Positions 23,254 to 36,161 of a stretch of DNA of 64,000 nucleotides are shown in pieces. Positions within the stretch are counted from its first letter, which is position 1; every line of letters begins with the position of its first letter. The translations under genes were made by a program, and so were the position numbers. Source of the DNA: Coprinellus micaceus (taxonomy: Eukaryota > Basidiomycota > Agaricomycetes > Agaricales > Psathyrellaceae); NCBI GenBank assembly GCA_951394405.1, contig OX596346.1, positions 2,170,001-2,234,000 on the forward strand, given 5' to 3'. The notes beneath the pieces are model-generated. The model had not been told where the DNA came from and did not search any database. It saw nothing but the letters and a program-made list of their open reading frames with translations.

Positions 23254-26200
23254 ATGTCAGGCAAGGCCATTCCCACCGGTCCACGCGCACTCCAGGTCTC
23301 CACTTCCTCCGCCTCCTCGTCGACGCCAGCCAGCTCGACCATCAATCTTTCTCAGCGGCCGACCCCAACCGGCCCAAGTTCCACAAAACGAATACCAACA
23401 GGTCCTCGAAGTCTATTGTACGGCCCCAGAGCTGCTGGTCCTTCCTCACGACCCTTCAACCCCACCACCTATGCCCCACCCCCTACCGCCAGTGGTCCAA
23501 GTGCACCGCCCAACGGCGTGGACAGCCAGACAAATGGTCGCTTCCCATCCCCCACCGTCAACGGCAAGAAGCCAGAAATGCCCCCTTCGACGCCCACCTC
23601 CCAGGTAAACCCCGTTTGTCCACTCATAAAAGGCTTCCTGGGGCTAATTAACAGCAGGCATGGCAAGCAACCCCGACCCAGCCAAAAGGATGGGCAGAGG
23701 CCAATCTCAACGGTGAAATCTCCACTCTTCCAGGGGGAACAGGTTCTTCTCGAGCTGCGATTTCGATTTCGCTGGCGAATCCCTCTGAAAAACCAGTCGC
23801 GTTGCCTGCAAATCGGGCGTCGGTACATATAGCCCTCCAGCCCAAAGCAACCAGAGATCGACCTGCCCACCTCTTCGAGTCTCCCGGGCCCCCTCCGCCG
23901 CCAGACGACCCACCACCGCCTCCACCACCGACCCAGACACCTCCACCGCCGCCCCCGCCTTCACAGACACCCCCACCGCCCCCACCACCTTCAGAACCCC
24001 CGGGGCCGCCTCCTCCCTCACCTCCACCACTACCTCCAACGGGTTCTCCACCTCCTCCACCCCCACCGCCCCCCTCGGAACCTGCGCAACCTCCACCGCC
24101 TCCGCCCCCGCCTCCAATCACTACGAGACCACCTTCACCTCCGCCTCCACCAGCAAGACCACTTTCGCCTATTTCTCTTCCTCCGCGACCACCTTCTCCC
24201 CGTGGCTCGCCTTCTCGACCCTCACAGCAACCAGCGTCAAGATCACGCTCTCCCCCGCTCATCCCCACAAAAATTATCAATGGACGAGTCACCTCCTTAC
24301 CCCCAATCCCACCCACCTTACCCTCGAAACCAGTCACTGTATTGCCACCCTCCACGGCCTCGTCATCCTGGCGCCGCTCTCCATCGCCCCGTCACCGCTC
24401 ACCCCACCGGTACTATGAACGAGACAGAGACCGCGACTACCGCGAACGGGATCGCGGTCGATTCCACCGCGAATACTCCCCCACCCGCCGCCGACGCAGT
24501 CGTTCTCGGCCCCGGTCTCCCTCCCGTGAAAGGGCGGGGCGACCAAGGCCCATCTCACCTCGTCGATTTTATCCTCCGGGGAGTACTACTGGGAGACGAG
24601 AGTGGGAAGGGAGGGATAGAGATAGAGATAATCGGGAGAGGGAGAGAGACAGGGATAAGGAGCGAGGGCTTCCACCAAGACCCCGGTCCGACTACACTAC
24701 CAGTGAGAACGAGCGGGACCCTGAGCCGCCAGCACCACCCGAGCCCGAACCTGAACCCACACACCGTGCCGTCCCGGAACCACCGCCATGGCCCGAGTCG
24801 CGGGAGGAGGGAGAATGGCCGGAGGAGCGGACGTTCAGGGTGATGTTCGATGCTGCGTTGGAGAAGGAGATTCTTGGCCCGAATATCAACCACCAGTCCC
24901 CCCAGGCTGTTGCGTTCTACGCGTTGTCGGGCATGAGCGGTTATCAGTGTCAGAAGCTGATTCAAGACCTCCAGGCGAATGCGGACCCCGAAACTTTGAG
25001 TAAGCGGGTGAAGAGCAAGGGGGGTATCAAGGCCAAGGATTTGAGGGTGGTGAGATATGAAGGGGAGGTGTTCAAGGGCGACGAGTGGCAGGAACCGGAG
25101 CCGGAGCCGCAGGATCCAAGGAAGGGAGAGAAGAAGTTGGCGACTTGTAGACCGTTGAGGAAGGAATTCGCTGAACTCAAATGGGAGGTGCGTCGTTCTT
25201 TATATCTCTTACCAAACTATTCACTCATTCCTCTTGGTTAGTACGACGGAAACTCCACAGGACCTCCCCCGCCCACCAGCATTCTTCTAGCCGGCTTCAA
25301 CGCCCTCGTCCCCACCACATCCATGAAGCGCCACCTCGAGCAATACGGCCGCATCGTGAGCATCCAACGTATGCACGACCCCCGGACTGGTACATCCCTC
25401 GGGAACATCGCCGTCGAGTTCCAAACGCACGCAGAAGCCCGGCGATGCATCGACAAGGAGCACCTCCGCAAGAACGGTCTCCCGGGAATCAGCGTGCGCT
25501 CCGACCCGCAGGAGGAGTGGTCCGTCTACTTTGACGCGGACCGCAGCTTGTACAATGCGCTGGAGGCCGGTATCAAGAACCCGCCCAAGGAGGAGAAGGA
25601 GAAGCCCGCTGCTGAGCCCAAGCCGGCGGTAGCTACCGCCACACCGAGCGTCGCTGGGACACCGTCCGTGCATGTCCCTCCGTCGACGTCTCTCCCTGCT
25701 TCCACGCTCCCTCTTGCTACGCACCACCCTCTACCCGCGAGACCTGATGCAATCGCGCGGACACCTGGGACGCCCAATCCTTTAGCACCCCCGGCAGAGA
25801 GGCAGAATTGGAAACAGCAGATGTTCTCGACAGCGAGGGGCGAGCGTCCGCCGGAGAGGAACGATATACCACCGAAACCAGCTGAAGCTGGCCGAGCCCG
25901 AACGCCAGACGCTATAAGGAGGTTACGGCGGGCAGCTGCTGGGAACTCCCATAATCACCCTGCAGGGGACTTTCCTGTAAGCCGAGGTGATGAAGGCGCC
26001 AGGGAAGAAGGTAGCGAGGGGAAGGAGGCGGAAAAGAAGGAAGGGGAGAAGCAGAAGGAGCCCGAGTTGGATGAGGAGACGAAGGCGAGGATGAGGAAGG
26101 AGCATGGGGAGGTTGTGAGGCAGCTGAAGGAGAACGGGAACGAGTATCTGGAGCTTTATCTCCCGCCCGAGGCGAGGAAGCCACCGCCGAAGGAGAGTGT

Positions 26201-28309
26201 GGTGAGAGATATCTTCGAGAAGAAGTGTATTACGCCGGCCAAGGTGAGTTTTTATTGTACATCTCATGCAGTGCGTATTGAGATTTTTCTATAGATCCTT
26301 CAAGACCATACAGGAATCTACGCGACTTTCTCTGAACCTGAAGGCGCGATGCGGGCATGGGCATACCTGGAGAAGGGCAACAACTCGATCGCCACGATTA
26401 ACGGTCGCGGCGCCGCCTTGAAGAGGCATCGTGTGCTGCCCATTGACCCTCTCAGCCTCCCCCAGACCTCTTCCCCCACCGCCGAACCTCCCCAACCACT
26501 CCCACTCCAAGAGACAGTTCAGCAGCTCGACGACAAGGCACTGCTGGACGGCGCTCAGGCGCTCATCTTCAACCAGCTCAAGTTCATGCTTGAGCGGGAT
26601 ATCATGGAGAGGGTCTTGCAGAAGGAGGTCGAGAATCTGTACACGGAGAGGGAGAAGAAGAGGAGGGAGGAGATGGGCGGGCTTGATAATGTCATGAAGA
26701 CCCTGTCCTTCAAAAAGCCCAAGAAGAACAAGGAGAAGGACGCGGCCAAGGCCAAGGCGAAGAAGGATAAGGATGGCGAGAAGGGAAGGAAGGAGGAGGG
26801 CAAGAAGAAGAAGAAGAAGCTCTACGAGGAAGAAGAGGAAGAAGAGGGCGACGAGGGGGATAAGGAGAACGAAGAGGAAGAGGATATACGGCCGAAGAAG
26901 AAGCAGAGGAAGGAAGACATTGCGGAGAAGGTGAAGACGAAGAGGAGGAGGGGCACGCTTGTCGCTGAGATCGAGTCGGAGGACGAGGACGAGGAGAGAT
27001 CCACCACTACTGTTGTCTCCCCTGCCATCGATGAGCCTTCACGGAAACGCGCCACGTCTGAGATCGACGACGAGGAAGGTGAAGAAGAGGTCGAGCAACC
27101 GGTCAAGAAGAAGCAGAAGATCGAGATCGAAATCAAGCGCAGGAAAAGCATCTCGAAGAAGAAGGGCAGGATTGTGGTGGAGGAACTCGAGGAAGACGAT
27201 CGTTTGCCTCCTGCAGCCGTCGTTTCCAGGATCGACTTCGATACCTCCGCTGCGCCTTCACGGACACCTTCACCCGCTCCGACCTCGAAACGGCCCATAC
27301 GCGCTATCAGCCCGCCTCCTCCTGATGTCTTTGAGGAGGGCATCTGCGACGACGAAGAGGACCTCTACTTTGCCAAACTTGTCCTCGCCGGCGTTGATCC
27401 CGCAGGAGTGGATGACGATGGCCATGGCGACGAAGAAGGCAAAGAAGACGAGGAAACATCGCAGTCGCTTGGGCACCGCAAGCACGAGACTGGTTCGGCA
27501 CGTACGGAAGGCTTTTATAAGATCGACCAGAGGGACAAGGCCGCGTACGTTGCGCAGTACCAGAACAAGGGCAAAGTCTCCGATGTCAACCCCGTACCGG
27601 TTCCCGTCGAGGAGAGCACGCAACATGTTACGTCTTCGCGGTCGAACAGAGCTAACGCTCGTAGGCGCGCTGCCGGTTTGGAAGAGATCAACCAGGTGCA
27701 GCGCGCGGTCGCACTGAGCAAGGGTGAGACGGCTGCGGCGGAGCTGACGTTCAAGTTCAACCAGCTCCAGACGAGGAAGAAACACCTCAGGTTCTCGAGG
27801 AGTCCTATTCACGATTGGGGTCTGTATGCGATGGAGAAGATCTCGAGAGGGGAGATGGTGATCGAATATGTGGGCGAGGTGATTCGAGCTCAGGTGGCAG
27901 AGATGAGAGAGAAGACGTATGAGAGGCAGGGGATTGGTAGCAGTTATCTCTTTAGGATTGATGAGGAGTTGGTGGTGGATGCTACCAAGAAGGGCAACCT
28001 TGGGTATGTGGTATGATCTATCCCGGATATAGATGCTAATCGGTGGTGATAGGCGTCTCATCAACCATTCTTGTGACCCTAATTGCACGGCGAAGATTAT
28101 CACGATCAATGGGGAGAAGAAGATCGTCATCTACGCCAAGCAGGACATTGAGTACGGTGACGAAATCACTTACGGTGCGTTCCCATACTGTCCTGCCCTC
28201 TCGGTCGCTCGTATTGAGGCCCTCTCGAACAGACTATCACTTCCCTTTCGAGCAAGACAAGATTCCATGTCTGTGCGGTTCGGCCAAGTGCCGTGGTTTC
28301 CTCAACTAG
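23254..28309 (+). CDS. SET1: SET1, histone H3 lysine-4 methyltransferase of COMPASS
   Basis: Six exons (23254-23604, 23655-25187, 25242-26243, 26295-28003, 28053-28174, 28233-28309) encode 1597 residues. The N-terminus carries IPTGPRAL and IPTGPRSL motifs, then a proline-rich tract (about 195-290), Arg/Ser/Asp-rich sequence, and an RRM-like SET1-associated domain in exon 3 (about 640-735, including [20 protein letters not shown]). Long Lys- and Glu-rich runs fill 1080-1250. The catalytic SET domain occupies about 1457-1597: [36 protein letters not shown], the cofactor motif NHSCDPN, GDEITYDYHFPF, and a zinc-binding post-[13 protein letters not shown]. The protein methylates H3K4 as the catalytic subunit of the COMPASS complex in the nucleus. 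The start was chosen at [10 protein letters not shown]; an in-frame upstream ATG at 23083 seems to lie in the leader. Confidence 0.97.
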
Positions 28310-29474
28310 ACCCGCCCTTTTCATCTTTTATGAACAGTCAAGTCCTCACCCTCTCGTTCTTTCTTGTCTGTCATATATCTTCTCTTTTCTCCGTGCGTTC
28401 TGTTGATGTGTTATTTTATACCTTTTCTCGTTTCCATCATCTTTGCTCTCGGCTCCTCCATCGAGCGTTTACTCTTGTTTTCCTCACTCTCCACTTTGCA
28501 TCTCTGTTTCTCTGCATAGCGACGACCGACCGACCGTGCATTCACTCAACCCCATCTGTATCTTATACTGTCTCTATATGTATCTTGCAGGGTGATATGA
28601 ACTATCTTCGACCAGCCTATGTACATACTGGCATCGTGGGCCTCATTTGGACGCTTAAGCACGCGCAAGAATAGTTGAGTACTTGAACCTCCGTCATCCT
28701 TTTCTGCCAATCGTCCGCGCCGTTTTCATGTACCTCAACCACCACCATGACCCAACTCATCCACTCAGCAAAGTCTAGCAACGATTGGACCGACGACCTT
28801 TTCGGCTGCAACCCCCTTAATAGTCGTATGAGCCAAGTGCCGACCTTGCCACGTCTTTCGGTGTGCCCAAGTGCCGTCATTGGCTGCCATTCTCAACAGC
28901 GTCCACCTCCCGCCGTTATTAGCAAAGAGAAAGAGAACAGCCGGGAAGCCGCCGTGGATGATTTGGAGACCACATCTCAAAATGGTCCTTCTACGGACCA
29001 TGACGGTTACAGGTCCATGGTCACGATGAGGGAGCTGGTTTCCGCGATGTGTGATATAACCTTGGGGTCAAATGCTCATATTGACGGTTTGGACGACGCG
29101 GAGCACTCACTCGCGGCTCAGGAAGGCGAGGTGAATGATGTTGGATCTCCCGCCTCCAGCGTTTTTGTACGATCAAACGCCTGATGATGTATGCATTCAT
29201 GTTGTTATTGGCCAACCCAGTGGATCGGAATTCGCGATCAAAGCAAAAGGACCACTGCTATGTGCCTTCAATATGACTGCCAAAGGATTGGCCTTTTATT
29301 TCAGCGGCTTGCGGTGCACTTGTGGTCGCGCGATCACGTGCAAATTCCAATTGAAGTCTTCAAGTTTCCCCGAGTGACTATGGTTCTGACTTCTCGTACA
29401 CGCTCTGACAACCACTGCGATCAAGGTTTCTCCCAAACCACCGCCATCCCCACGTTTCTGCTACACACCACGCC
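28310..29474. other. Intergenic region with one weak ORF
   Basis: The first part is pyrimidine-rich SET1 3' flank. A 145-codon plus-strand frame at 28747-29184 (starting MTQLIHSAKSSNDW) has no recognisable motif and Ser/Asp-rich composition. It could be a small unannotated protein, but I give it only about 0.2. Confidence 0.45.
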
Positions 29475-32106
29475 ATGGCCACCTCGCAGGCCGCCGACAT
29501 GACGAATCCGACGCCGGTCCCATTGGGACGATTCGAAGGACTCACTGGCAAATGCGAGGTAACATCTACGCCGTATTCGCAAGAAATGGAGACCGTTTCG
29601 AGACTTAATACCGACGAGAGGTGGAAAGATCCGGACTACCAGCTCGTTCAAGAAGATCTGAAGACGACCCAGCGCATCGGGTTTGTTGCCATGCTCAAAG
29701 CGATGATCATGATGAAGCGAGTCAGAGAGGAAAAGGAGGGCGAAGAAGCCCTGTCGCCAGGTGCTCTTGAAGCTTACGGCATAAAGGAGGTAGATATCCT
29801 GATCAAAGAGGCGGTTGACTTCTGCAACGACTCGAATAGGTCCCAGAAAGTGAAGGACAAGCTAGGAGAAGCGTACGCGTTCAGAGTTCCCCCTCTTCTA
29901 CACGAAAGCTCACCTCCCCCTTTAGATTGCAGATACGCGGGGACGTTTCCCGTCACCAGCCTCTCGTTGTTGCGTTTAACACCATACTCGTGGACTTCTT
30001 GAACCGCGATGTGGGGTCCCTTCAGCGGACCATTTTAGAAGATGCGGCTCTGTACACCATCAACGATCCGCTCGTTATCGAGTCCGCCAGGCTACCCAAG
30101 GTCACAGAACAGGGTACCAAGTGCAAACCGGGCATCTGCGAGGTTTCCCTCGAGAGGCTCCTCAACTTAGCGCAGCCTGGGGGGCTGGGAGACGAAACTC
30201 TCACGGGGCTCGCCAAATACATGGAAGTGCTTCCCAAGGATTGGGAGAGTGATCTGAAGGGTTCTGGGTCGCGACTTGGGTGGTCCGACGTCGTCCACTG
30301 CATCGAGGTCAAAGCTAGCACTCGTGGGGCGTTGGCTGCCGTCCCTCCCCGTTTTTTTGAGCCCTACACCGTGTCGGCGATTTCTCTCCCGGGTAGGCCT
30401 TGTTTGCCCCTCATCCCAAATGATGAGGCTCGTCCACTCTTGGCTCGGCAAGGTGTCTTTTCTAGGATACCCGGGCTCTACCCCAACAGAGAATTGCCCC
30501 AAGACGGAGCCTCCACTGTGTTGAGTGCCCCAGTCACCCCACCTCGAAGTGGAGCTCAGAAGAGGGCGGCAGAATCTCTGCTGGAGGCTCAGCCCGCCAA
30601 GCGTCCGAGGAGTGAACTAGCTCTCGCCGAAGCTGCTCAAGCGAGTGACCTGAACCCCCCGCTCAGAGCCGACATTCAATGTGCGTTCTATGGGATCGAG
30701 CTCCTCCGTGCCGCGTGGGACAAAACGCATAGCATCGTTACCCTCCTCAGCGGTATGTAGTGCCTCCCAATCGAGGCGGCAAAGAAAGCTTACTTCCGAA
30801 AACAGACAACAACCTTAGCATCCGCTGGTACGACTCTCAAGGCTCGATCCTTACCGACACTGTCGACATCGTCGAGCAGCTTCCACTTTTGGTCGCCATG
30901 GTGGTTTTGTTCCAACGATTCAAGAAGCCGATGCGTGGTGTGGCCGGTGTCAACCTTGAAATGAACCTTGACGGCGAACGAGTCAAGCTAGGTGTTCCAG
31001 CCAACGCTAGAATACGCTGGGAGTTGAAGGGTCGCAGGCCGGTTACCTGCGTCCCAGTACCCGTTGGTGCCGAAGAAGCCAGTCAAACCAAGCGCCCTCG
31101 CCGTAAAAGGGCCTCAAACAAAGTGCCACCTTCCGACGAGCCTCGTCCAGAGCTCGTCAAACTTGTCGGAGACCATTTCTTCAAGTGGTCGTGGCGCGAA
31201 AACACTCGAGATAAGGAAGCCGACATCATCGCGAAGGCGAAGGAAAGGGCGGCCCAGTATCTCGGGGACCACCAGAGCGACGTGACCAACCACCTTCCGG
31301 ACGTAAAATATGCTGAAAGCTTTGATTCTCTTTCCACCGCCCACATCCGGAAGTACGCTGGACTTGACGCAACGGAGGCTAGAGTACCCAGTCTGATGAT
31401 ATCCAAAAGACTTTCTGAGGTCGAAGATCTTGACCGTTGCGTTCTGACGGTGAAAATTTGGGAGATTCTTCGGTGTAAGTCATCTTCTTTTGTCTGAGAT
31501 CTGCCCACTGATGACTGGTGTGCAGGCATCCTTCTGTTGTGGCGCTTGGGCATCGCCCATCGTGACATTAGTTTAGGCAACCTCATGGTCAATGAGACCA
31601 AGGAAGGCCGGTCACACATGGTCCTGAACGACTTCGACCTCGCCGCAGTTATGAAACCGGGAGACACATCCCCTGCGAAGGCAGGATTCGAGCGAACCGG
31701 GACCAAGCCGTTCATGGCCGTGGAGATTTTAGCAGTTTCAACTGGCAGCGTCAAACGCCTCTGTCGTCACGACCTCGAATCCATTATCTGGGTGCTTGTG
31801 TGGATGTGCCTCCGGGATGAAAACTGGGTAACCGACCCTCACCACCAGGTCGCCACATACAAGGCTGGTTATGCTCTGTGGGCCAAACCTCAAACCGTAC
31901 CGGACGACATCGCCGAAAAGGACGCGGTTCTCTGGAAGCCGGTCATGACGATGGCGCTCGTTTGGATGACCACCTGGGCTCTCGCCATTGCCACCGGAGA
32001 CAGCGCCAGCCTTACCGAGGGACTCCTGTTGGACACCATCGAGAAAGTCATGCCGTGCCCTGAAGAGTACAGGTCCTGGGACTGGGTGAAGTTCCAGATT
32101 CCTTAA
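29475..32106 (+). CDS. FunK1-type fungal protein kinase
   Basis: Four exons (29475-29885, 29933-30752, 30806-31474, 31526-32106) join to 826 residues. FunK1 is a kinase-like family expanded in Agaricomycetes. The N-terminal half has the family segment GDVSRHQPLVVAFNTILVDF. The catalytic loop is AHRDISLGNLMV near residue 645, followed by VLNDFDLAAV as the metal-binding motif and GTKPFMAVEIL and CRHDLESIIWVLVW as C-lobe landmarks. A Pro/Ala/Lys-rich insert (about 330-400) and a basic insert with RPRRKR (about 510) interrupt the N-lobe. Family members are thought to act in multicellular development or nutrient response, but the targets are not known. HRD and DFD are intact, so activity is plausible. 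The intron 1 donor (GTTCCC) is weak but gives the family-like FRIRGDVS junction. Confidence 0.88.
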
Positions 32107-33858
32107 TCACTCTGAGACGTGTCCATCTTGTGCTTTTGTACTCGCATCCTCCCGCTGTCATATTATTTCTTCGTTTATTTCTATCCAATCCGGCCGTTAA
32201 TCACGCATCATGCCCTTTTTCCTTAAATCTGCGTGACTGTCCGAGGGAAAGAGAGATGAGTCTCACCTTACCTGAGGACACCGATGATATCAGGGGGTCG
32301 TGCGTAGCACGTGCGGCCAGACGCGTTCGCCTCGAGGGGCAGAGCGCGGCTCTATTGCTAGTCACTCCTCGGCTGCTCGATCTCCATTGAACTTATGAAA
32401 TACCATTTAATTACGAGCAAGACCCAATTGGTGCAATTGCACGTGATCGTACCACTACGGGCACACAGTTGAATGGGCTGGTTGCAATCGCGGGCCTCGG
32501 GACTCGAGTGACGAGTGACTGCCAGGCCAGCTACACCAAGGGACCCCGGCTGGTTTTCTTCCCCCAGACCTTGTTACGCTCCGCCAGCATGTTCTGCGAC
32601 GACTTTAACAGCCAGTGCGCAAGGCAGGCTTGAGGCAGGTCACCAATCAGTTACACGACCAGAAGTGGCACCCCCGAGAATCCCCTTCCTAACGGCTGTT
32701 CTCGTCCTACGTGTTGGCGCTTCATGGTCACATTCGTGGTGCCATACACTCAATAAGGGCTAGTCCTGCATTCCCTACTCGATACGGCGTACCCTGCATT
32801 TCCCCTTTCCGCCGCTTCTGCGGCAGCATTGTCCCTTCGGTGTCCTCCTCATCCTCGCCACAGTGACAACGGTCATCTTCGAGGCCATCCGTCTCCTTCA
32901 GTTCCAGACCAAGCTCTCCGTTTCGAACAGCTGGCTTTACCCAGCCCTTCCGCCCTCCCTTTTCACCCATAGCGGGGGTGAAAACAAAGATGGCTTGAGA
33001 GGGATGTGACCACGCCGCGACAATGGTTCCAACAAACAAACGAGGCGTCGGAGAACCTCACTATCCTAGTTTCACCAAGGCCTGAATGTTTCGGGGTAAT
33101 GTTCACGATGTTAACCAAAGTCTCAATCAGGTGTGTGGAGGTGGAGAAGCTGTCGGAAGAGGCGCTCTATCCAATGTACTTACATTCGCCTATTTCGCTT
33201 GTCAGTGCCTGCTGATCGTTTGCATCTCTCGTCAAGATTACCCAGTATGATGGCAGAGCTACTGTTAGCTCGCAACCTGCAGGATTTTTAACCAGACTGA
33301 GGGGTCGTATAATTTGACATCCACAAAACTAAATGGAGAGGAGAGTAGCGTGACGTGCGTAAGATATGGCGAGAGCTTGAGACCGATACGTGAGTAGAAG
33401 TTTGAGAGTGCCAGTGATGCAAGGTTTATGGTTATGGGGTACTAAATGAGAATCGAGTCGAGTCTAAAAGGTAGTAAATCCGGAAAGCCCGAAAGTCCGA
33501 GAGGGAAATAAACAGGAAACTCCATTAGCTACGAAGGTGAGAAGGTCCGAGCGACAAAGAGAGAAGAGAAAAATTCAATGGGTCAATGGAAGTGGTGAAG
33601 GAGCTGTATAAGCCAAGAACAAGTCCAGGATATCGGGGTGAATCATATATCGGAAAGCGGGTAGGGACGATCGTCGGGGCGCCCGCAGGACAGAGGGTAG
33701 TGCAAAAAAGGGGAAAATATGGAACGAAATATGCATAACCTCCACAGAATGAAAGAATAACTTTGGGGGGAATGCTAAAAATGACGACCAGATACAAAGG
33801 GCTTAGAAATCGAACCTTGCGTGGAGGACCAACCAGTGTAACGAAGAGGTGGATAGGC
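32107..33858. other. Convergent intergenic region with no supported gene
   Basis: About 1.75 kb between the 3' ends of the FunK1 kinase (+) and the membrane protein (-). Short frames only. I see no repeat, RNA gene or mobile-element remnant. Confidence 0.5.
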
Positions 33859-36007
33859 CTAGTTCGTCGCGCCAGCGACGGGGCCTACAACAGTAGCGTC
33901 TGTTGCTTCCTGCCTGTGTTCGGTTTTGTCAACACCATTTATCCCCTCCTCCTCCTCTTCATCTCCCGTCGGGGAATACACGATACTCCTCCTACTCCTC
34001 CTCGTCGAGATACTCTCATTTGCCGTCGCATAGCTCATATGGCTATTGACCGTCTCCATGCCGCTCCTCAGACTAGCTTCGCTCACCCTTCCCGACGCAT
34101 TACTGAAGGCCGTCTCGGTGGGCGTGGAGGTCCGAGAAAGACGCACACCAAACTCGTCTGAGACGCCGTGATGTGACTTCATGGATCGGTAAGTCGTCGC
34201 TCGGGACGTGATGGTATCGTCGGGGTAAGGGAGAGGGATGTCTTCTGGTTCGACGGAAGCGAAGGCGGAAGATTTGGCTCCACGAATTGTATCAGCAACC
34301 GTCGGTGAAGTGGCAACGGTAGGGGTGCTCGGTCCAGAAGGCGGGGCTTCCAGAGATTCTTGACGGACGGCGTGGGGGAGTGCAGCTAAAGGTGAGGGTA
34401 TCCTTGCGAGCCCGTTGCTATCGCCTCGGACATGCAACGAGGCTCGACTTGCCCCAGCTGCTGCATTGTTTCCAACGGCATTCAAGCTAGTCGTACTTGC
34501 GGCCGCGTTCGACACTCCAACTATAGAATCGAAGTCCGGCGGTGGGGACGTAAGATCGAGCATGCTCGTACTTGCGAAAGCGAGGGCATCCGGACCGTAT
34601 GGCACTCCAAACCGAGCAATGCTTTCTCGGCTGCTGATCATCTTCAGCTGTTCAGGCGTAGGTCCACTCTTCGGGTAAGTGATCTCCGTTCTCGTAAGGG
34701 TGTGTGTGAGAGGGGAGGATATCGAATTGAGGGAAATGAGGGAGGGCGAGTTGAGGCGGATTGAGGAGGATGATTGATTCGGGGACTGAGAACGCTGGCG
34801 AGATAGTGTACGGAAGAACGAGGAGGCCGTCGAAGGGGTTTGTCGGTGCCTAGATGTTGAGGGCGACGGGCCTCCAGCGTGGCTGATTGACGACCCGTCT
34901 GAGGGTCCACGGGCGTGGCCCAAACCACGAGGTGCGCCGACAGCCTGCATTCTGTTGAAAAATGTCCGAATGCCAGAACGCCTATCGGGCGATGAGGGAG
35001 GGGATAGGTTGCTTGGGTCAGTTCCAGCTGTGGTTGGCGGGGATTGAGAAGCACTATCATTGGATGTGTCGTTTTCGGCATCGCTCGGTGTTGCTACGGC
35101 CGGCTGGACTTGATGAGCAGGGTCGACAACCTCAAAGTATGGAGGCGCCTCGCCTCTGTCGTCGGAGGCTGCGCTGACGTTGCCAACGCTGTCGGTAGCA
35201 TGATGCATAAGGCGTTGAGATTCCTCGGTGGAGTGGGGGAGGTTGTGGTGGCTGGAGACTCGACGAGAGTTACGGCGAGACTGCGAGGAGGGGGTCTGCT
35301 GTTGTGGCTGCTCGGGTTCTTCGAGCAGAGGCTCATTCTGCAGAGAATGAGGGGTAGAGGATCCTTCTGACCTGTCCCGAGTGTGTCGAGACTCGCTCTC
35401 GTCGTCTTGAGCAACATGAGCGAGAGGAATTTCCACGTCTTCCATATCGGTACCGCTGGGTTGCTGAGGTTAGTCTACCTTGAATATATGTTAAATATTA
35501 CCATACCGAAAGATAACGAGCTCCTGCTCCCCAGGTTCTTTGTTATAAGCTGGCAGTGAGGTCACCGACATTTGGGATGGCGTGCGGCGAGGTCTTCGAG
35601 TACGGCGAGTGCGTGCTGCAGGAGCCGCAGGAACTTCGCCGTTGCCAGTAGTTCCCCCATTAATGGTGCCCGCAAGCTCTGCTGCTGTGAGTTCACGAAC
35701 ACCTTGGGGGGCTGGAGTGGCCCTAGCGGGGACGATAAGGCGCCGAATATTTTGGTTGGACCATGCCAGCGCTCCCAAGCCAATTAAGAGAAGAACCACG
35801 ACGATGACGGGAACCTGCAAGAACGTTTAGAGTTGGGATACGGGTAAAGGTAGCCTCTAGACTCGCCCATATTTGGGTTGAAAACCCTCGCTCAGGTTCC
35901 GCCCTGGAGGCGATCTGAAGAAAGCCTGAGCGCTTCACCGGGGTCGCGTGCCCGCCAGTGACGAGGAGGGATGAAAGGAGGGAGAGGGGTAGATATTTCG
36001 GGGTCAT
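33859..36007 (-). CDS. Single-pass membrane protein with disordered cytosolic tail
   Basis: Three exons (36007-35867, 35814-35507, 35455-33859) encode 681 residues. The start at 36007 gives a signal peptide (MTPKYLPLSLLSSLLVTGG); an in-frame ATG at 36055 would add 16 residues and weaken it. A short luminal segment ends QIW, then one transmembrane helix VPVIVVVLLLIGLGALAW (about 48-65), then a basic RRTRRPRR stretch and a long Ser/Thr/Pro-rich tail. The tail includes PPYFEVVDP, a PY-like motif that could bind WW domains of ubiquitin ligases such as Rsp5, and ends with acidic residues. I do not recognise a named family; receptor adaptors and transporter-adaptor proteins share this layout. Intron 1 requires a GC donor (see findings). 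The gene diverges from GPI8 about 155 bp away. Confidence 0.76.
35815..35866 (-). other. Candidate GC-AG intron
   Basis: Splicing GCGAGT...TTGCAG joins QIW to VPVIVV in frame and directly before the transmembrane helix. The nearest GT donor (35862) would shift the helix out of frame. Confidence 0.6.
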
Positions 36008-36161
36008 GAGGGATGTGGGTCGTAAGGGTCGTTCATAAGGTCGTACAAAGGGCATGTCCTCGTTGTGGTGATGGTAAGGAGGAAACGGCCACCGCCGTCA
36101 TCACCGTGGCGCAACATCGGCAAAGGCATCCATTCCGGCCCTCGGACCCATTTGTCATTCA
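36008..36161. promoter_or_regulatory. Short divergent promoter between the membrane-protein gene and GPI8
   Basis: Only about 154 bp (106 bp if the upstream ATG at 36055 is used) separates two oppositely directed starts, so the two genes probably share a bidirectional promoter. No specific factor site is recognisable. Confidence 0.45.

Noticed and set aside
23648..24355. Gly-rich 235-codon minus-strand frame
   Set aside because: It is the antisense of the SET1 polyproline tract (CCN codons read as GGN), not a gene.
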